Shown here piece by piece: positions 34,297-46,429 of a DNA stretch of 64,000 nucleotides. The translations under genes were made by a program, and so were the position numbers. Within the stretch, counting starts at the first letter, position 1. Every line of letters starts with the position of its first letter. The notes beneath the pieces are model-generated. The model had not been told where the DNA came from. It ran no database searches and was given only the letters and a program-made list of their open reading frames with translations. This stretch comes from Morella rubra (lineage: Eukaryota > Streptophyta > Magnoliopsida > Fagales > Myricaceae): positions 24,806,584-24,870,583 of the forward strand of contig CM025853.1 of NCBI GenBank assembly GCA_003952965.2. Reading direction: 5' to 3'.

Positions 34297-37200
34297 TCAC
34301 ATTCTATTTTCTCTCTGCCGTGGAGCACAGGTGATGATTTCATCAACTCTGAGAATCATCTCAGCAGCCTCAGTGGCAGAGAGCAAAACGGCCTGCTTGA
34401 CTTTGAATGCTTCAGAGATTCCCCGCTGCGCCATATCTCCTACCTACCATGACATCAATTGCCACCAGGAGTCAAAATCAATTCATAGAGAAGTCATCCA
34501 GTAACAATCATAACTTCCAAAGCAAATAGAAACCATAAATATGCACCAAACTGTGGTTTAGTAATCATGATATCAAGGAAAATATTAGATCTGATACTCA
34601 AGGAACTAATTGCTGGAATCTCAATTAGTGCCCCACAATCTTTATATAAATGTACTCTTTCCCCAAGAAAAAAAAGTGGGGGTCCAGCCAATTTCAAACT
34701 ATATTATAACCATTAGTATGGCACTTCCATTCTGCATCATACTCCCAACTGCGTGTTACTTTTTCCAACGTTGAACATGTTAAACTTGCAGATCACACCT
34801 GCATCATGTGTAATCCAAAATAATTTCCATTTACCATACTTACAGATCCAGAGATGACATCAATCCCTGCAGTACATCCCTCCTTCTGGTGCTCTGCACG
34901 GAGCTGAGCAACCAACTCAGCACTGTCCAAACCAGCATTGTCAGCAATGATTGTTGGAATGGCTACTAGCGCCCGTGAAAAAGCTTCAATAGCATGAGAC
35001 TTCTTCCCAGGAGTCTTCCGCGCCAGCTCATCCACTTCTTTTGCCATCACCATCTCAGGCCAACCACCTCCAAGCAAAACCCTACTGTCATTGACAGTCT
35101 GGGACAGCACACACAAGGCATCATGTAGAGACCTTTCAGCCTCATCAAGCACATGGTGGCTGCAAAACAATTTACAACAACAAGATGTATCATTCAAACT
35201 AAAACGAAGAAAAAAAAAATCTCCAGAATTCAAAAGAGTGGAAGATCAAGAGAAAGCATGATCCAACACTTAATGCATCATCTGTTTGTAGCTTAAATTC
35301 CATGAAACAACATCTGTTTTGCAGTAGTTCTGCCATAATTGACATCACAGGCCATTTGACAAAGCTTTGTCCAAATCATATGGTTTGAAAGTTGATAAAA
35401 GAAATTCCAGAATTCAAAAATGAGATGGGCAAGACAAATTATGCTTTTAGACTTGACAGGAATTCAAACCACAGTAATCAAAGTATTGCTTCCCATCTAT
35501 TTTTCTAATCACTCCATTAAACCTGAACATCCGCACTATTTTGGAACTTCTTTTTCCTTTGTCAATATAACCATATAAAGTAGAATGCAGACAACCTTAT
35601 TTGCAGGAGAAAAATATATTATTGGGAAACAAAATTCAGATACCACACCTTGCACCTCTCAATACTATAGTGCATGCCTGACCCAATTCAACACCAGAAA
35701 AGTGGATCAATTTGTCCTCGCCAATCATGATTTCTTCAATGAGCTTGCAATGTCCAAGCTTCACTGATTCTGGATTGTCGAATGTTGATGCGATTTCACC
35801 ACCAGTAACCAAAGCAAGGCGCTCAATCCCATCAAAATCTGCATGCTCAATTGCAAGTATACCCGCATCTGCAAAGAGTTCTTCAGGAAAATTGTAAATC
35901 AACTGTCTGTTGACAAAGCAGTTGATGCCATGAGCTATGATCTTCTGCACTTTTTCTCTCATCTTTTCCTTCTCAGCCCCTTCAATCTCCGCAACCCTGG
36001 ACATTGAATCAACACGTACACGTGCCCCATATATCTTCACTTTATCTGTGTCCATTGCCGTGTTTGCCACCAAAATCTTTGCATTTTCTATGCGTTTCGG
36101 TTGTCCAATACCAATTTTCTTGTCAAGAATAAATCTGAACAACCATGCAACTCCCATTTAGGACAAACATATCTTGGAAAGCCCTCCAACATGTCATCAA
36201 GAATAAAGATACAAGCAAAAAGCGAATAAGAAGCTTGAAAGTTTAGATGCCTACCCTTCATCTAAAAAGGAATCCTTTAGTGATCCTCCAGGCTTCTTAA
36301 TAATTTGGATGGACTCTAAGTTTGTGCTGCCCTGCCATGCCCAACAGCACTATCAGATATAACACATACAAAAGCCACCACAATACGTTTCGTAATAGTC
36401 AACAAAACTCAGTTTACCTAGTCAAAAAATCTTTAAGCCTTCCCGCTCTACTGGAAACTATCCTCTACAGAAAGTCTCGTAATCAACTGGATTTTTTTTT
36501 TTTATTAGTGTAATCAACTGGATTTTTTATCTTTACTTGATCAATCGGGAAGAAGAAGGCAGAGGTAAAACAGCAAGACAAAGCATCGGGTCCTGGATAA
36601 GACACTTCTTCCACAAGAAATCTCTGAGCCCAACCAGAGGCAGTTCCATTGACCAGGAACTGGAATGAAGCAAAGGTCGGGGAAAGGGAAAGGGAAATGT
36701 TCTGCCCCTACCCCTAAGCTTTTTAACAAGAATGCGTGCTTTAATTAAAAACACACACACACACACACAAAAGGAAGAAGAATGTCCAACAACTCGGCCC
36801 AACTCAACAACTCTTCGTCAACATAGCAGGCTTAAAAAAAAGGGGGACCAGGGGGCTGGGGGGATGGCTTGCATGAGAAAACAAGAGTTTTCCCCCAATA
36901 AAAAAGGGCCAAACCTTTAGCCTCAAAACAGCATCAACAGCCAGTTTTGCAAAGTGTTCCTTATCCTGTGAGAGTATCTTCGAACTCAAAGTAGTCATTG
37001 CAATCTTCATCAAGTCTGACTTGAATTTATCTGCATAATCCAGTAACAACATGCATTAAGCATACATTTATGAAAAGAAGACAGCAGAAACTCAAGGCCT
37101 GGTCGCACAACTGACAACTAGTGGTTCTGATGCCTGTTTAAAGCACCACATTTACACATCTAGTTCAGTGTATAAGATACCATCATTTCCAGAACTGCTA

Positions 37201-39509
37201 ATCCCCAAAAAAATTCTCAATGAAAAAAAAAAATTGTTGATTCAAGGAAAAAGGAGAAATAATACAGCATTCCCACAATAAAGAAACCATTGCAGATAAA
37301 GATAGATGATATATCAAGAGTGAATATATATGAAGAAACAGTACCATCATCCTCTTTATTATCCACGACTTTCTGCAACAAAGCTTTGCGTGCACATTCT
37401 GCTGCCATGCGATAACCTGATCAACAAATACTTCATTAAAAACTCAGGTATTGTGCATATAAAAACACTATTCACAATTGGAAAAGTACTTTTCTGTATT
37501 CTATAAGTACTGAAAACAACTGGAAACATTTTTATAAAACTTTCAGGTAAAAAAAAAAAATGCAAACTGGGTTGAAAAAGGAGTTGAGACCTAGAACAAT
37601 TCTATTTTGGAGAAAGAGAGCGAAACCAAATGATCAGTCTGGCAACATTTCGTTTACAGCTAGAAGCAGGCAGAAATAATAACCAAAATATTTTCCAACT
37701 GTAAACATCTGGAAAGCATGTCTGACTGCCTAAGGAAATCATGCCTCAGTTGAAAAAACCTATGAAAGGAGAATACATCTAGAAGCATAGTTATGAAATA
37801 GACACACTTCCACAACTGTCTCTGAAGGCATATGCACTGGCTCGAAACCATAGATTAAGAACATGGTTAAAAAGGCAAAATTTGCAGTTCCATGCTAATT
37901 GGGTGATACATCTGCCAACATGCCCATTATTTTTTAATCCACTTTTCCTATGAAATCTTCTGGAACACCCTCAATTTCAAAACGGAAGCTATCTTTTTCA
38001 CCACCAAATTGTTATGGTTTTGATCAAGGGGTCAGGAGGCAAGCACAACATCATGAAAAATGACCCCTCAAGTCTAATGTCATAAAACATGACAAACAAA
38101 TGGAATACATAAAAAGCAAAGAGACCACTAAAATCATGGAAACCCATCATTATTTTGTAGGGATAGATTTTGTCTTCATTTGATGAACTCAAATTTCAAG
38201 GAAATTGCATTAGATTTTCAATAAGCATGCCATTTAAGATTTCAAGAAACAAGGAGGAGATAGAATATATACTGCTCCTTTAAGGACATTATACTCATGA
38301 TGCGGATAAAATGAAAACCACAATATTCAGTTTTTATCTGAGGAATCAAAAAATTGAGTACTACTTCAAAATCTAAGGCACCTACATACAAACAGTGATC
38401 CACTATACAAGCAAAACAATGGAAAGAATTTATATAATTCATAAGCAGACAAACCTGATATTATTGTCATTGGGTGTATTTTTGCTGCAACAAGCTTTTC
38501 TGCCTCCCTCAGAAGCTCCCCAGCCAAAACAACAACAGAAGTTGTCCCGTCACCAACTTCATCATCTTGAACTTTTGAGATGTCTGATGCTCGTATCAAG
38601 GATGACAGACGAATGATATTGATTCACTAAGTTCCTAGTTGTCACATTAGCACACTCAAAGTTCACTTGGTAAATTAACTAGTATAAGTTCAAATGACAG
38701 ATAGTCATGCAAACCCCACCATTTGCTTAAACAATGATCTTCCAATTGTAACATAATACTCTAACCATGACATAGATATATCATCAAGCAAAAAAACAGT
38801 TGCAAGGATACCAACAAGAACTTTGGCAGCTGGGTTGTCAATATGAAGGGACTTCAAAATGGTTGCACCATCATTTGTAACCATGACTGCACGTCCCCTA
38901 CCTGTTGATTGCAAAATTTTATCCTGTAAAGAAGAATCAACAGTCACTGTAAATTAAGTTCAAATTCGAGGCTAAAAGCCTATAATAACAGCATCAACTA
39001 ATTTGATAAAACCATCAAGTTTGGAGAATGTACCATTCCTTTAGGCCCCAAGGTTGTCTTGACCAAGTCAGCAATTGCCATTGCACCAATAAATGATGCC
39101 TAAACAGAGAGAAATCAATTTAGGTATGTTGTTCATATTGAGCATCAAACAAAAGACATACAGCCGATGCAGAGTACTATAACTTCACAACCATGAAGCA
39201 AGTCAGCAGTAACTATCTCCGAGTTTAAGCAAGTAACTTTTAGAATGTTCATAATTGGATTTAAGAAACATAGACATCGATATTATAGCACAAGAAAAGG
39301 TGTATCTCTATCCCTTTCACATAAGACGCACCATTCTGGCACGATCTCCCTTTTCTTCACTAGCTTCATCTTTAAAGATTCTGTCGACCTACAACAATTT
39401 TCAGGGAAACGAAATAAGTCCGACAAAGGAAAAACAATGCTAATAACAATCTAATCTGGAGAAAAGGATCATAAACTGAACGAGAAAGCAGCATCTAACA
39501 TACCGCCAT
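34297..39509 (-). CDS. CCT2: T-complex protein 1 subunit beta (CCT2 chaperonin)
   Basis: CCT2 is one of eight subunits of the cytosolic TRiC/CCT chaperonin that folds actin, tubulin and other proteins using ATP. Eleven coding exons (minus): 39509-39504, 39388-39332, 39099-39034, 38923-38812, 38583-38455, 37416-37345, 37030-36915, 36331-36255, 36134-35649, 35159-34844, 34443-34297. They total 1,584 nt: 527 codons plus TGA, the usual length. All introns are GT-AG and every phase matches. Chaperonin motifs: TLGPKGMDK (37-45), VTNDGATIL (58-66), VGDGTTS (90-96) and GGGWPE (404-409, family GGGxxE). The C-terminus [17 protein letters not shown] is typical of plants. The first exon codes only Met-Ala; this start is fixed by the splice into [12 protein letters not shown]. 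No lesion is visible. Near certain. Confidence 0.97.
36751..36769. repeat. (CA)n microsatellite in CCT2 intron 7
   Basis: About nine or ten CA units, inside the intron between the exons ending 36915 and starting 36331. Confidence 0.85.
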
Positions 39510-39560
39510 GAAAAGGAAAGTATATGACGCTAGCTGGACCCAAGAAGCTCAAAAATTTAT

Positions 39561-39835
39561 CTGAAACAAGATTGAAACAAGCGATAGGAATTTAAATCCT
39601 TTGCAAACCCCAATATACTTTTCACTATAATTATAATTTATATGCGACATTTTCAACATTATTGTCTCCTTTCTTCCATTTTCATAACTGACGAGGAACG
39701 AAAAGAGAAAACAAGAAAACACTGCCTACAACGAACATTGTTAAATATAACAAAGAGTGAGATCAGAAGAGAAAGGTTGTGTCTGAGACAGCAAAAAAAC
39801 AAAAAAAAAAAACGAAAAACAAACTAAAACCCTAC
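39561..39835 (-). other. Intron in the CCT2 5' UTR
   Basis: On the minus strand a leader exon ends GATCAG followed by GTAGGGTTTTAG at 39835. A matching acceptor TTGTTTCAG ends at 39561, after which the leader continues for 50 bases to the ATG at 39509. The leader exon upstream contains a GA-rich stretch (39845-39865) typical of plant core promoters. This is inferred from splice signals only. Confidence 0.6.
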
Positions 39836-40261
39836 CTGATCTTGGAGACTAGCTGAGAGAGAGAAGGTCGATGGAGATTTTGAGAGACAGGATCCCGCCG
39901 AAAACTAATTACGGCGTCGCACAATGTTGTTCTTCTAGTAGAGCCTACAAGCACTCTGGTTACTGGTATATGGTGTGTGTGGTGCTTATCACTCCCAATA
40001 GACTCGCGCGTAAACGACAGAAGTTTACTTGTCTTTCAAGTTTCAAGGTTAGGGCATCTAATAGAAATGGACTGTGAACTAGAAAAACGTCCAAATGCAG
40101 TGGTGTATAGAGAGGGCAATGGGGACCCACATGAGTGATATCGGAAAATATTCTCAAAGCCAGACAAATTGCTTGTTTAGAAGCAAATTTTGGCGAAGCC
40201 TCTGGAATTCTCCAAGAAAAAAAAAAAGAATCGGTCCATTGTTTCAACTAATAATAGGATG

Positions 40262-40545
40262 TTGGGAAAAAGAAAATTTCTTAGTTTTAAATTTGAAAGT
40301 TTTGATTGTCAAATCAGTTTACACAAATTCTAATACTATTTTCACATAAATTACAATATATTTTCATTATAAAAAAAAAATCATCAAATTATCTATTTCT
40401 ATACCTATTCACAAATTTCAATAAAATTTTATAAAAAAAAAAAAATATTTCCTTAAATAATCTCATCTCTAGGTACTTTCGCACAAAATTCTAGTAAAAA
40501 TTAAAATATATAAAAATTATGGCTATGTTTGTTTAATGGTATTCA
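40262..40545. mobile_element. AT-rich MITE-like repeat (family member 3)
   Basis: Begins near GTTTTAAATTTGAAAGTTTT and shares CAAATTCTAATAC, TCATCAAATTATC and CACAAATTTCAATAAAATTT type phrases with 18790-19045 and 25545-25690. It is non-coding, and boundaries are approximate. Confidence 0.4.
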
Positions 40546-40710
40546 AAACCTTTTTTAATATCAAAAACTTTTCTAATCCAAACATGATTTTTTCACACCA
40601 AAAATTATTTTAATTTTGAAAAAATAAATTTCTATCAAATCATTTGCCTCAATTTTTGTCAAAAACAACACAAAAATAAAAATAAAAAATTACGAAAACC
40701 TATAAAAACG

Positions 40711-41318
40711 ACTCTTGATCAACTGGTAGAAAGTCAAGCCCAAGATCAAGGGATGAGTTGGTAAGCAAAATATTGTGCAAACTTTTCCCAATAGTATTTT
40801 TCACGTGGCCTAATATGCCATTGTCGGATCAAATTCACTACAAGAAATCTTCTGAGTCCCAAAAAAAATCCAAAGAGAGATGGGAAAAAAATTTGAAATT
40901 AGAACAACTGATTTCTCGCTGGAAACGATCCTTCCTTACTTAACAAAATCATATCACAATACTATATAACTGAACTAGATTTGATTGAGTCATTATTTTC
41001 TTATGCTATTACGATGCATTTGGGGGTGGGTGTAGCTTTGGTCGAATCATTGCTTTTTTATGCTATTATGGTGCATTTAGGGGTGGGTGTAGCTTTGGTT
41101 GAGTCATTATATTCTCGCCATTGGAGAGTCATTACATTCTCAGGGATTCAATTTCTAGCACTGGGCTTCGTCTCTATATAAAAAAGTGTAGAGGCTTCGT
41201 CCCTACATAATCAGTAGCCTCTAACTATATTATTTAAAAGTAGTAAGATGTGTGATATGTATTTAAAAATGAGAGAAATCTTAGTTTGTTTCTTACTTTT
41301 AGCAATAGAATGGTTTAT
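40711..41318. repeat. 0.6-kb direct repeat, copy 1
   Basis: Starts at CTTGATCAACTGGTAGAAAG and runs through CACTACAAGAAATCTTCTGA, AGAGATGGGAAAAAA, the internal doublet ATTTGGGGGTGGGTGTAGCT / ATTTAGGGGTGGGTGTAGCT, GAGTCATTACATTCTC and GGCTTCGTC, to TTAGCAATAGAA. The whole series recurs at 42757-43435. The element class is unknown; both copies contain CACTACAAGAAATC, which resembles a CACTA transposon end but lies well inside the repeat. Confidence 0.8.
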
Positions 41319-42293
41319 TTTGTGTCGTGTGACTTCCATTACTTATTACTCTAGTGGCCTCCATCCTATTGTAATCAATTATACGTGCAATGTGTCACTC
41401 AATTGTCACTAAGTTTCACTATCAATGGGCTACAGCCTCAAAATCATAGAGGAAACCAATCATTTGCCCCAATTTATTTATATTTTGTCAACAATCAGGT
41501 AATCTATTCATATGGTTTTATTCATTTATGTTCAGTGTTATCATTACCAAGATGCAATGTCTTATTATTTCTTATATAAAATGATCAAGATCTTTACAAT
41601 ACCATGAACAAATTGTGGCCAAACTTAAAAGTTGCATAGTCGAGAGAAGACTTTTAGGGATATGAATGGTTCAAATACAGGACTTGCACTAGTTGGAGTC
41701 AACATGAATACTTCAAAAAAACCTATGATGGAGTGATAAATCTTCCGAGTCGTTTGGATGTAATTCTAGCTCATCCTGGTTTTCTTGGTTTGTATTTTGT
41801 TTCTTTTCATTTTATAATGTTTTTGTATCTTAAGAAACTATTATTAATATCTAACATAATTTTTTTTAATTGTTCTATGTATTTTTGTCAAAACAGGAAT
41901 GGTACAAGATAACCGTTACTGGATCCATAATATCATTTATAGAGTCGAAGATCGTGTAAAATTGACACCAAACATTGCTTGCAACTATGATTCTAGGGGT
42001 AGACTACAGTTATATGAAATAAGATTTTGCACGGACAGAAGTGCAACTCATAAATTTGTTTTACGAAAACCCATAAAAAATTCTTTTACAAAATCTTGAT
42101 TTTGTATGATAAATTTTTGTGAGTTTTGACTTTTTATGAGGTATGTAAAAAGTTGGTGAAAAAGTTTAAAAAGGTATGATTGTAAAAATATTTTTATTTG
42201 AGCTTGTTAAGAAGTAAGGAGAATGAAGATTTCATCAAACTTTTTAATGAAAAAGTAATGTAGTTTGTCAAAGAGTACTTGAACTTGATGTGA
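41319..42293. other. Spacer between the 0.6-kb direct repeats
   Basis: AT-rich, with only short frames (41385-41579, 41899-42099) lacking any domain. If the flanking repeats are LTRs this would be the interior of a non-coding LTR element, but no primer site or polypurine tract was found at the repeat edges. Confidence 0.4.
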
Positions 42294-42651
42294 GGCTATA
42301 TTTGGTTTTGTTTTGAAACATTTTTTCTACAATGATTAAAAATAATTTAGAGATATATTTTTTTAATTTTTTTGAGAATGGCGGGGTTCATTGAAAAGAT
42401 ATTTAGAAAGAGAAAGTTTTTAAATTTATTCTCATGTACAATATGAGGTTAAAAAAATTTGTTTAGAAAGGAGATTTTGTGAAAGGAGTTTTTTTGGGTT
42501 TTTGTATTGTTTTTTCACAAAAATTGAGGCCAACGATTAGATAAAAATTTTATTAAACATTTAATTTTTTTTCATGTAAAAAATAATGTTTGGATTGGAA
42601 CAAGTTTTCAAAATAAAAAAAATATTTTGAAGACCTTAACCAAATAGAGCC
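42294..42651. mobile_element. MITE with short terminal inverted repeats
   Basis: Starts GGCTATATTTGGTT and ends AACCAAATAGAGCC, which are inverted repeats with one mismatch. The interior is AT-rich and non-coding. The size (358 bp) and GGC...TTTGGTT end are typical of plant MITEs. Confidence 0.65.
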
Positions 42652-42756
42652 ATATATTCCTTTTTTTTTTCTTTGGGTCATGTGAACCGTATATTCTCTC
42701 AAATATCTTTGGGCCTCGAGTTAATTAATTAAGGTGCTCAACCTAGCCCAGCCAAG

Positions 42757-43435
42757 CCTCTCGATCAACTGGTAGAAAGCCTAGCCCAAGATTAAGGGAT
42801 GGGTCGGTGGGAAGAATATTGTTCAATCTTTGGCCCAATAATGTTTTTCATGTGGCCTAATATGCCCTTGCTGGATCCATACATCAAATTCACTACAAGA
42901 AATCATCTGAATCCCAAAAAAATCCAAAGAGAGATGGGAAAAAAAATTTGAAATTTGAATAACTGATTTCTAGGTGGAAACCGACCCTTCCTTACTTAAC
43001 AAGATCATATCATGGTACTATATAACTGAACTAGCTTTGGTTGAGTCATTGCTTTCTTATGCTATTACAGTCATTTGGGGGAGAGTGTAGCTTTGATTGA
43101 GTTATTGCTTTATTATGTTATTATGGTGCAGTTGAGGGTGTGTGTAACTTTGGTTGAGTCATTATATTCTTGCCATTGGAGAGTCATTACATTCTCGGGG
43201 ATTCAATTTCTAGCGTTGGGCTTCGTCCTTGTATAAATAAGTGTGGAGGCTTCGTCCTAAACTACAAACAAGTGTTGGGGCTTATGAAGAAAAAAAAAAT
43301 GTGAGAGCTTTATCCCTACGTAATCAGTAGTCTCTAACCATATCATTTAAGAATAGTAAGATGTGTGATATGTCTATGAAAATGAAATAAATCTTAGATT
43401 TTTTTTCTTATTTTTAGCAATAGAAGTGTTTTATT
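42757..43435. repeat. 0.6-kb direct repeat, copy 2
   Basis: Same order of motifs as 40711-41318 and same orientation, about 2,050 bases downstream. It carries an extra 60-70 bases after GGCTTCGTCCT, including an A-rich run, which accounts for the longer copy. It ends just before the Copia LTR at about 43454. Confidence 0.8.
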
Positions 43436-43453
43436 CTATTACAGCTTACAGTG

Positions 43454-43718
43454 TCAGCAGAGAAATGCCACGAAGTCAAAGGGAGCCACCTCACGTATAT
43501 AGGCGGAGTTGTAATATTATTCATTCATTCATGTACAAATTAATTAGGGGTAGTTTGTTCAACCAAAAGGTTGTTAGCTCATTCTGTTAGCTGTCTATAT
43601 ATGGACATGTACGATTTATACGATTCATTACGGAATATACAGAGTTCATCAACTACTCTGCTCTTCTTTGTTTTGCTCTCCTTTGCTGTTCATCAAACCT
43701 TCTTCTCTGAACTTTACA
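43454..43718 (+). mobile_element. Copia 5' LTR (plus-strand element)
   Basis: About 265 bases from TGTCAGCAGAG to TTTACA, followed at once by a primer-binding site TGGTATTAGGGC (43719-43730) close to the initiator-Met tRNA consensus. A TATA-like CTATATATGG lies near 43594. Only one LTR of this element was found. Confidence 0.7.
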
Positions 43719-43737
43719 TGGTATTAGGGCAGGTTTA

Positions 43738-44690
43738 ATGGCAACAGAGAAAGAGCAGGAGCGTACGCCTAAAACCAAAACCATCACATATACAAACCTC
43801 ACTAACTTCATCAATCCGTACCGATTGGAGACCTCTGATAACCCTGGAACTGTTCTTGTCACTGAGTTGTTGACCACAGAGAATTACGGAACTTGGTCAC
43901 AATCTATGCTGCGAGCACTTCGAGCAAAAAATAAGTTGGGATTCATCAATGGAACACTCTCTAAACCGAATGATGTCGACGATCCTCTTTTCAATTTCTG
44001 GGCAAGATGCAATGATATGATTATATCTTGAATTCAAAACTCTATCAGCAACCAACTCTTGTTCTAATGTTGTGTTTGTAGATAATGCAAAGGAGATATG
44101 GGATGAGCTCAAGGAATGTTTCACTCAGCAAAATGGACCCAGAATCTACGAATTGAAAAAGACACTCTCTAACTTTCTTCAAAAAGCTGATTCAGTAAAT
44201 GTTTATTATAGGAAGTTGAAGACTCTCTGGGATGAATTAGAAATTTTTGACCCTTTCCCAAAGTGTAGTTGTGGAATTCTTAAGTCTCTGGTAGAACGAT
44301 ACCATCGTGATTTTGTATTTCAATTTCTTATGAGATTACATGATGCATATGCTAATATTCAGGATCAGATTATGCTAATAGATCCTCTTCCTTCTTTGAA
44401 CAAAGTATTTTTATATCTTCAACAGCAAGAACGTCAATGCCAAATTGCTAGCAACAATTCTAGTGTTGACTCTGTTGCCTTACTGGCTAAAAGAGGAAAT
44501 GAGAATTATAAGCCTACTTGAAAATTTGTTGGTAATGGCAAGAGGGACAGACCGTATTGTAGTCATTACAAGATTACTGGGAATGTATTTGAGAACTGTT
44601 TTAAAGTAGGGAATGCTGAACCCCCTGTCTGTTTTCACTGTGAGATGACCGGACACACAGTTAAGAAATGCTATCGACTTCACAGGTATC
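43738..44690 (+). pseudogene. Copia gag fragment (Retrotran_gag_3/UBN2 plus zinc knuckle)
   Basis: ATG 43738 lies eight bases after the primer-binding site. Translation gives NPYRLETSDNPGTVLVTELL, NYGTWSQSMLRALRAKNKLG, FINGTLSKP, then IWDELKECFTQQNGPRIYEL, YYRKLKTLWDEL and a CFHCEMTGHTVKKC zinc knuckle (CX2CX4HX4C) near 44630. This is the gag of a Ty1/Copia element: capsid assembly and RNA binding. It is broken by TGA at 44029, a frameshift near 44060 and TGA at 44519-44521, and stops matching after about 44690, so protease, integrase and RT are gone. Confidence 0.88.
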
Positions 44691-45050
44691 CCTTTCACAC
44701 CCCGACCCTCTAAATATTCTTGATAATCTTAATTTCCCTTAATAATTATGATTAATAGTTTTTATATTATTAATTTCGGATTAATTATTTAATTATTAGT
44801 AAATAGTGTAAAATTCCTAGAAATAGTTCTATATATCCAAAAATTATGATAAAAATATCCTCATTCTTGTCTTTTCAAGCTCTTTCATGTCATTACCTAT
44901 TTTTCTCATGTCAGTGTCCTAACAATTTTCATAAAATATTTTTATAAGCTAGAAAAGACATTTTGCCCTTAAAGCTTATTTTTGCCCTAATATCTTCTAG
45001 AAACCCTATTTTTCTCCAATCTTTTTGCCAAAACTACTCTAATGTGAGTG
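44691..45050. other. AT-rich spacer between the two gag fragments
   Basis: Begins at TTTCACACCCCGACCC, a phrase often seen at plant Gypsy LTR edges, and is AT-rich to about 45020. It separates two gag fragments that face each other tail to tail. No coding content. Confidence 0.4.
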
Positions 45051-46413
45051 ACAGGAGTTACCTCCCCACTAGGTAATTTCACAAAATAAGGAACTTGTGC
45101 AGTAATTGAATTAAGCATGGATGAGCTGCAGACCATGTCTGTAGCTCCTGTATCAATGAACCAAGGTGTTGTGTTGGAAGTAGATCAATGTGTGTGAGTG
45201 CCAGAAAAGCACATTGATATACCAGACATGGATGGAGGATTGTGTATATTTAAAAAAGATGGAATGAGAGATTGAATTTGGTTAGCTAATGGTGTAGATA
45301 TTGAGATATCCTTAGGTCTGAGCAAGGACATAAGCTCATGGTACTGTCCTTGGGTCAAGAAAACTTGGCCCTCTAAATCCACCTGCGGTTCAGGTTCGGT
45401 TTGAGAAATAGTCTAAGAGGCAAACCCTGCATTACTCTGAGTTTTGTTGTGCATTTTGCGACCAATAAGGTAGCCATGCAATTTATAGCACTTCTCTGCT
45501 GTGTGCCCTGACATATTGCAATGTGTACAAACTGGAATCTCTGCATTTCCTGCCTTGAAACAATTGTCAAAAGTGTGCCCAACAATCTTGCAATAAGAAC
45601 AATACGATCTGTCCTTCTTACTAACCATTAATGGTTTGTTAACATTCTTAAAATTCCCAAAGGGGCGACGAGTTGTTAAAGCAACTAAGTCAATTCCTGG
45701 TGTATTAGAAACAATCTGATACTATCTCTCTTGCTGTTGAATGTAAGAATATTTTTTTTTACTGGAGGAAGTGAATCAATTAGCATGAGCTGATCCCTAG
45801 TATTGCTAAAGTTATCGCTCAACCCTATAAGAAACTGAATGACACAATCTCGTTGGTACCTATCTACTAACATCTTCAATTGTCCACAATTGCATTCTAG
45901 AACAGGGTCATATACAACCAATTCATTCCAAATGGTTTTCAACTTCCCCTAGTATATACTTACAGTATCAATTTCTTGACGCAGATTGGATAAAGATTGC
46001 TTTAGTTCAAAGATACAAGACTCATTCTGCTGTGAAAACCACTCTCTTAACTTTGTCCAGATTTCATGGGCAGCGTCAACGAAAGCGACGCTAAGTCGAA
46101 GTGGTTTGTTGATGGAATTTTGAATCCAAGAGACAAGCATATCGTTACATCGTTCCCATAACTCCATAAGTAGGTCAGTAGCTAAGGAAGGTTTCATGAG
46201 TGTCCTATTGATAAAACCTAGCTTATTCTTAGCTCGTAGAGCTCTTCGTATTGAACAAGACCAAGTGGCATAATTCTTTGTAGTGAGTAAATCAGTCACG
46301 AGTATGGTTCTAAGATTATCGGATGATTCCAATCGATATGGGTTGGTTAAATCTGTGAGGTTTGTATAAAAGGTTTTGGGGTTATCAGATTGTTTGTCGT
46401 CTTTTGATGTCAT
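45050..46413 (-). pseudogene. Copia gag-protease fragment, minus strand
   Basis: From ATG at 46413 the minus strand reads NPYRLESSDNLRTILVTDLL, RALRAKNKLGFINRTLMKP, RCNDMLVSWIQNSI, an in-frame TAG at 45951-45949, then KTIWNELVVYDP, a frameshift near 45760, two cysteine motifs (CSYCKIVGHTFDNC and CTHCNMSGHTAEKC), and at about 45160-45050 the aspartic protease start WFIDTGATDMVCSS. The protease site lacks the usual His after GATD. It is the same gag family as 43738-44690, in opposite orientation. Integrase and RT are missing. Confidence 0.88.
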
Positions 46414-46417
46414 TAGG

Positions 46418-46429
46418 GCTCTGATGGCA
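46418..46429 (-). other. Primer-binding site of the minus-strand Copia fragment
   Basis: The minus strand reads TTACA then TGCCATCAGAGC, a diverged form of TGGTATCAGAGC, directly before the gag ATG. It marks the LTR edge at 46430. Confidence 0.65.

Noticed and set aside
40838..40851. CACTACAAGAAATC as the end of a CACTA transposon
   Set aside because: It lies inside a longer direct repeat and recurs in the second copy together with flanking DNA. No inverse partner end was found nearby.
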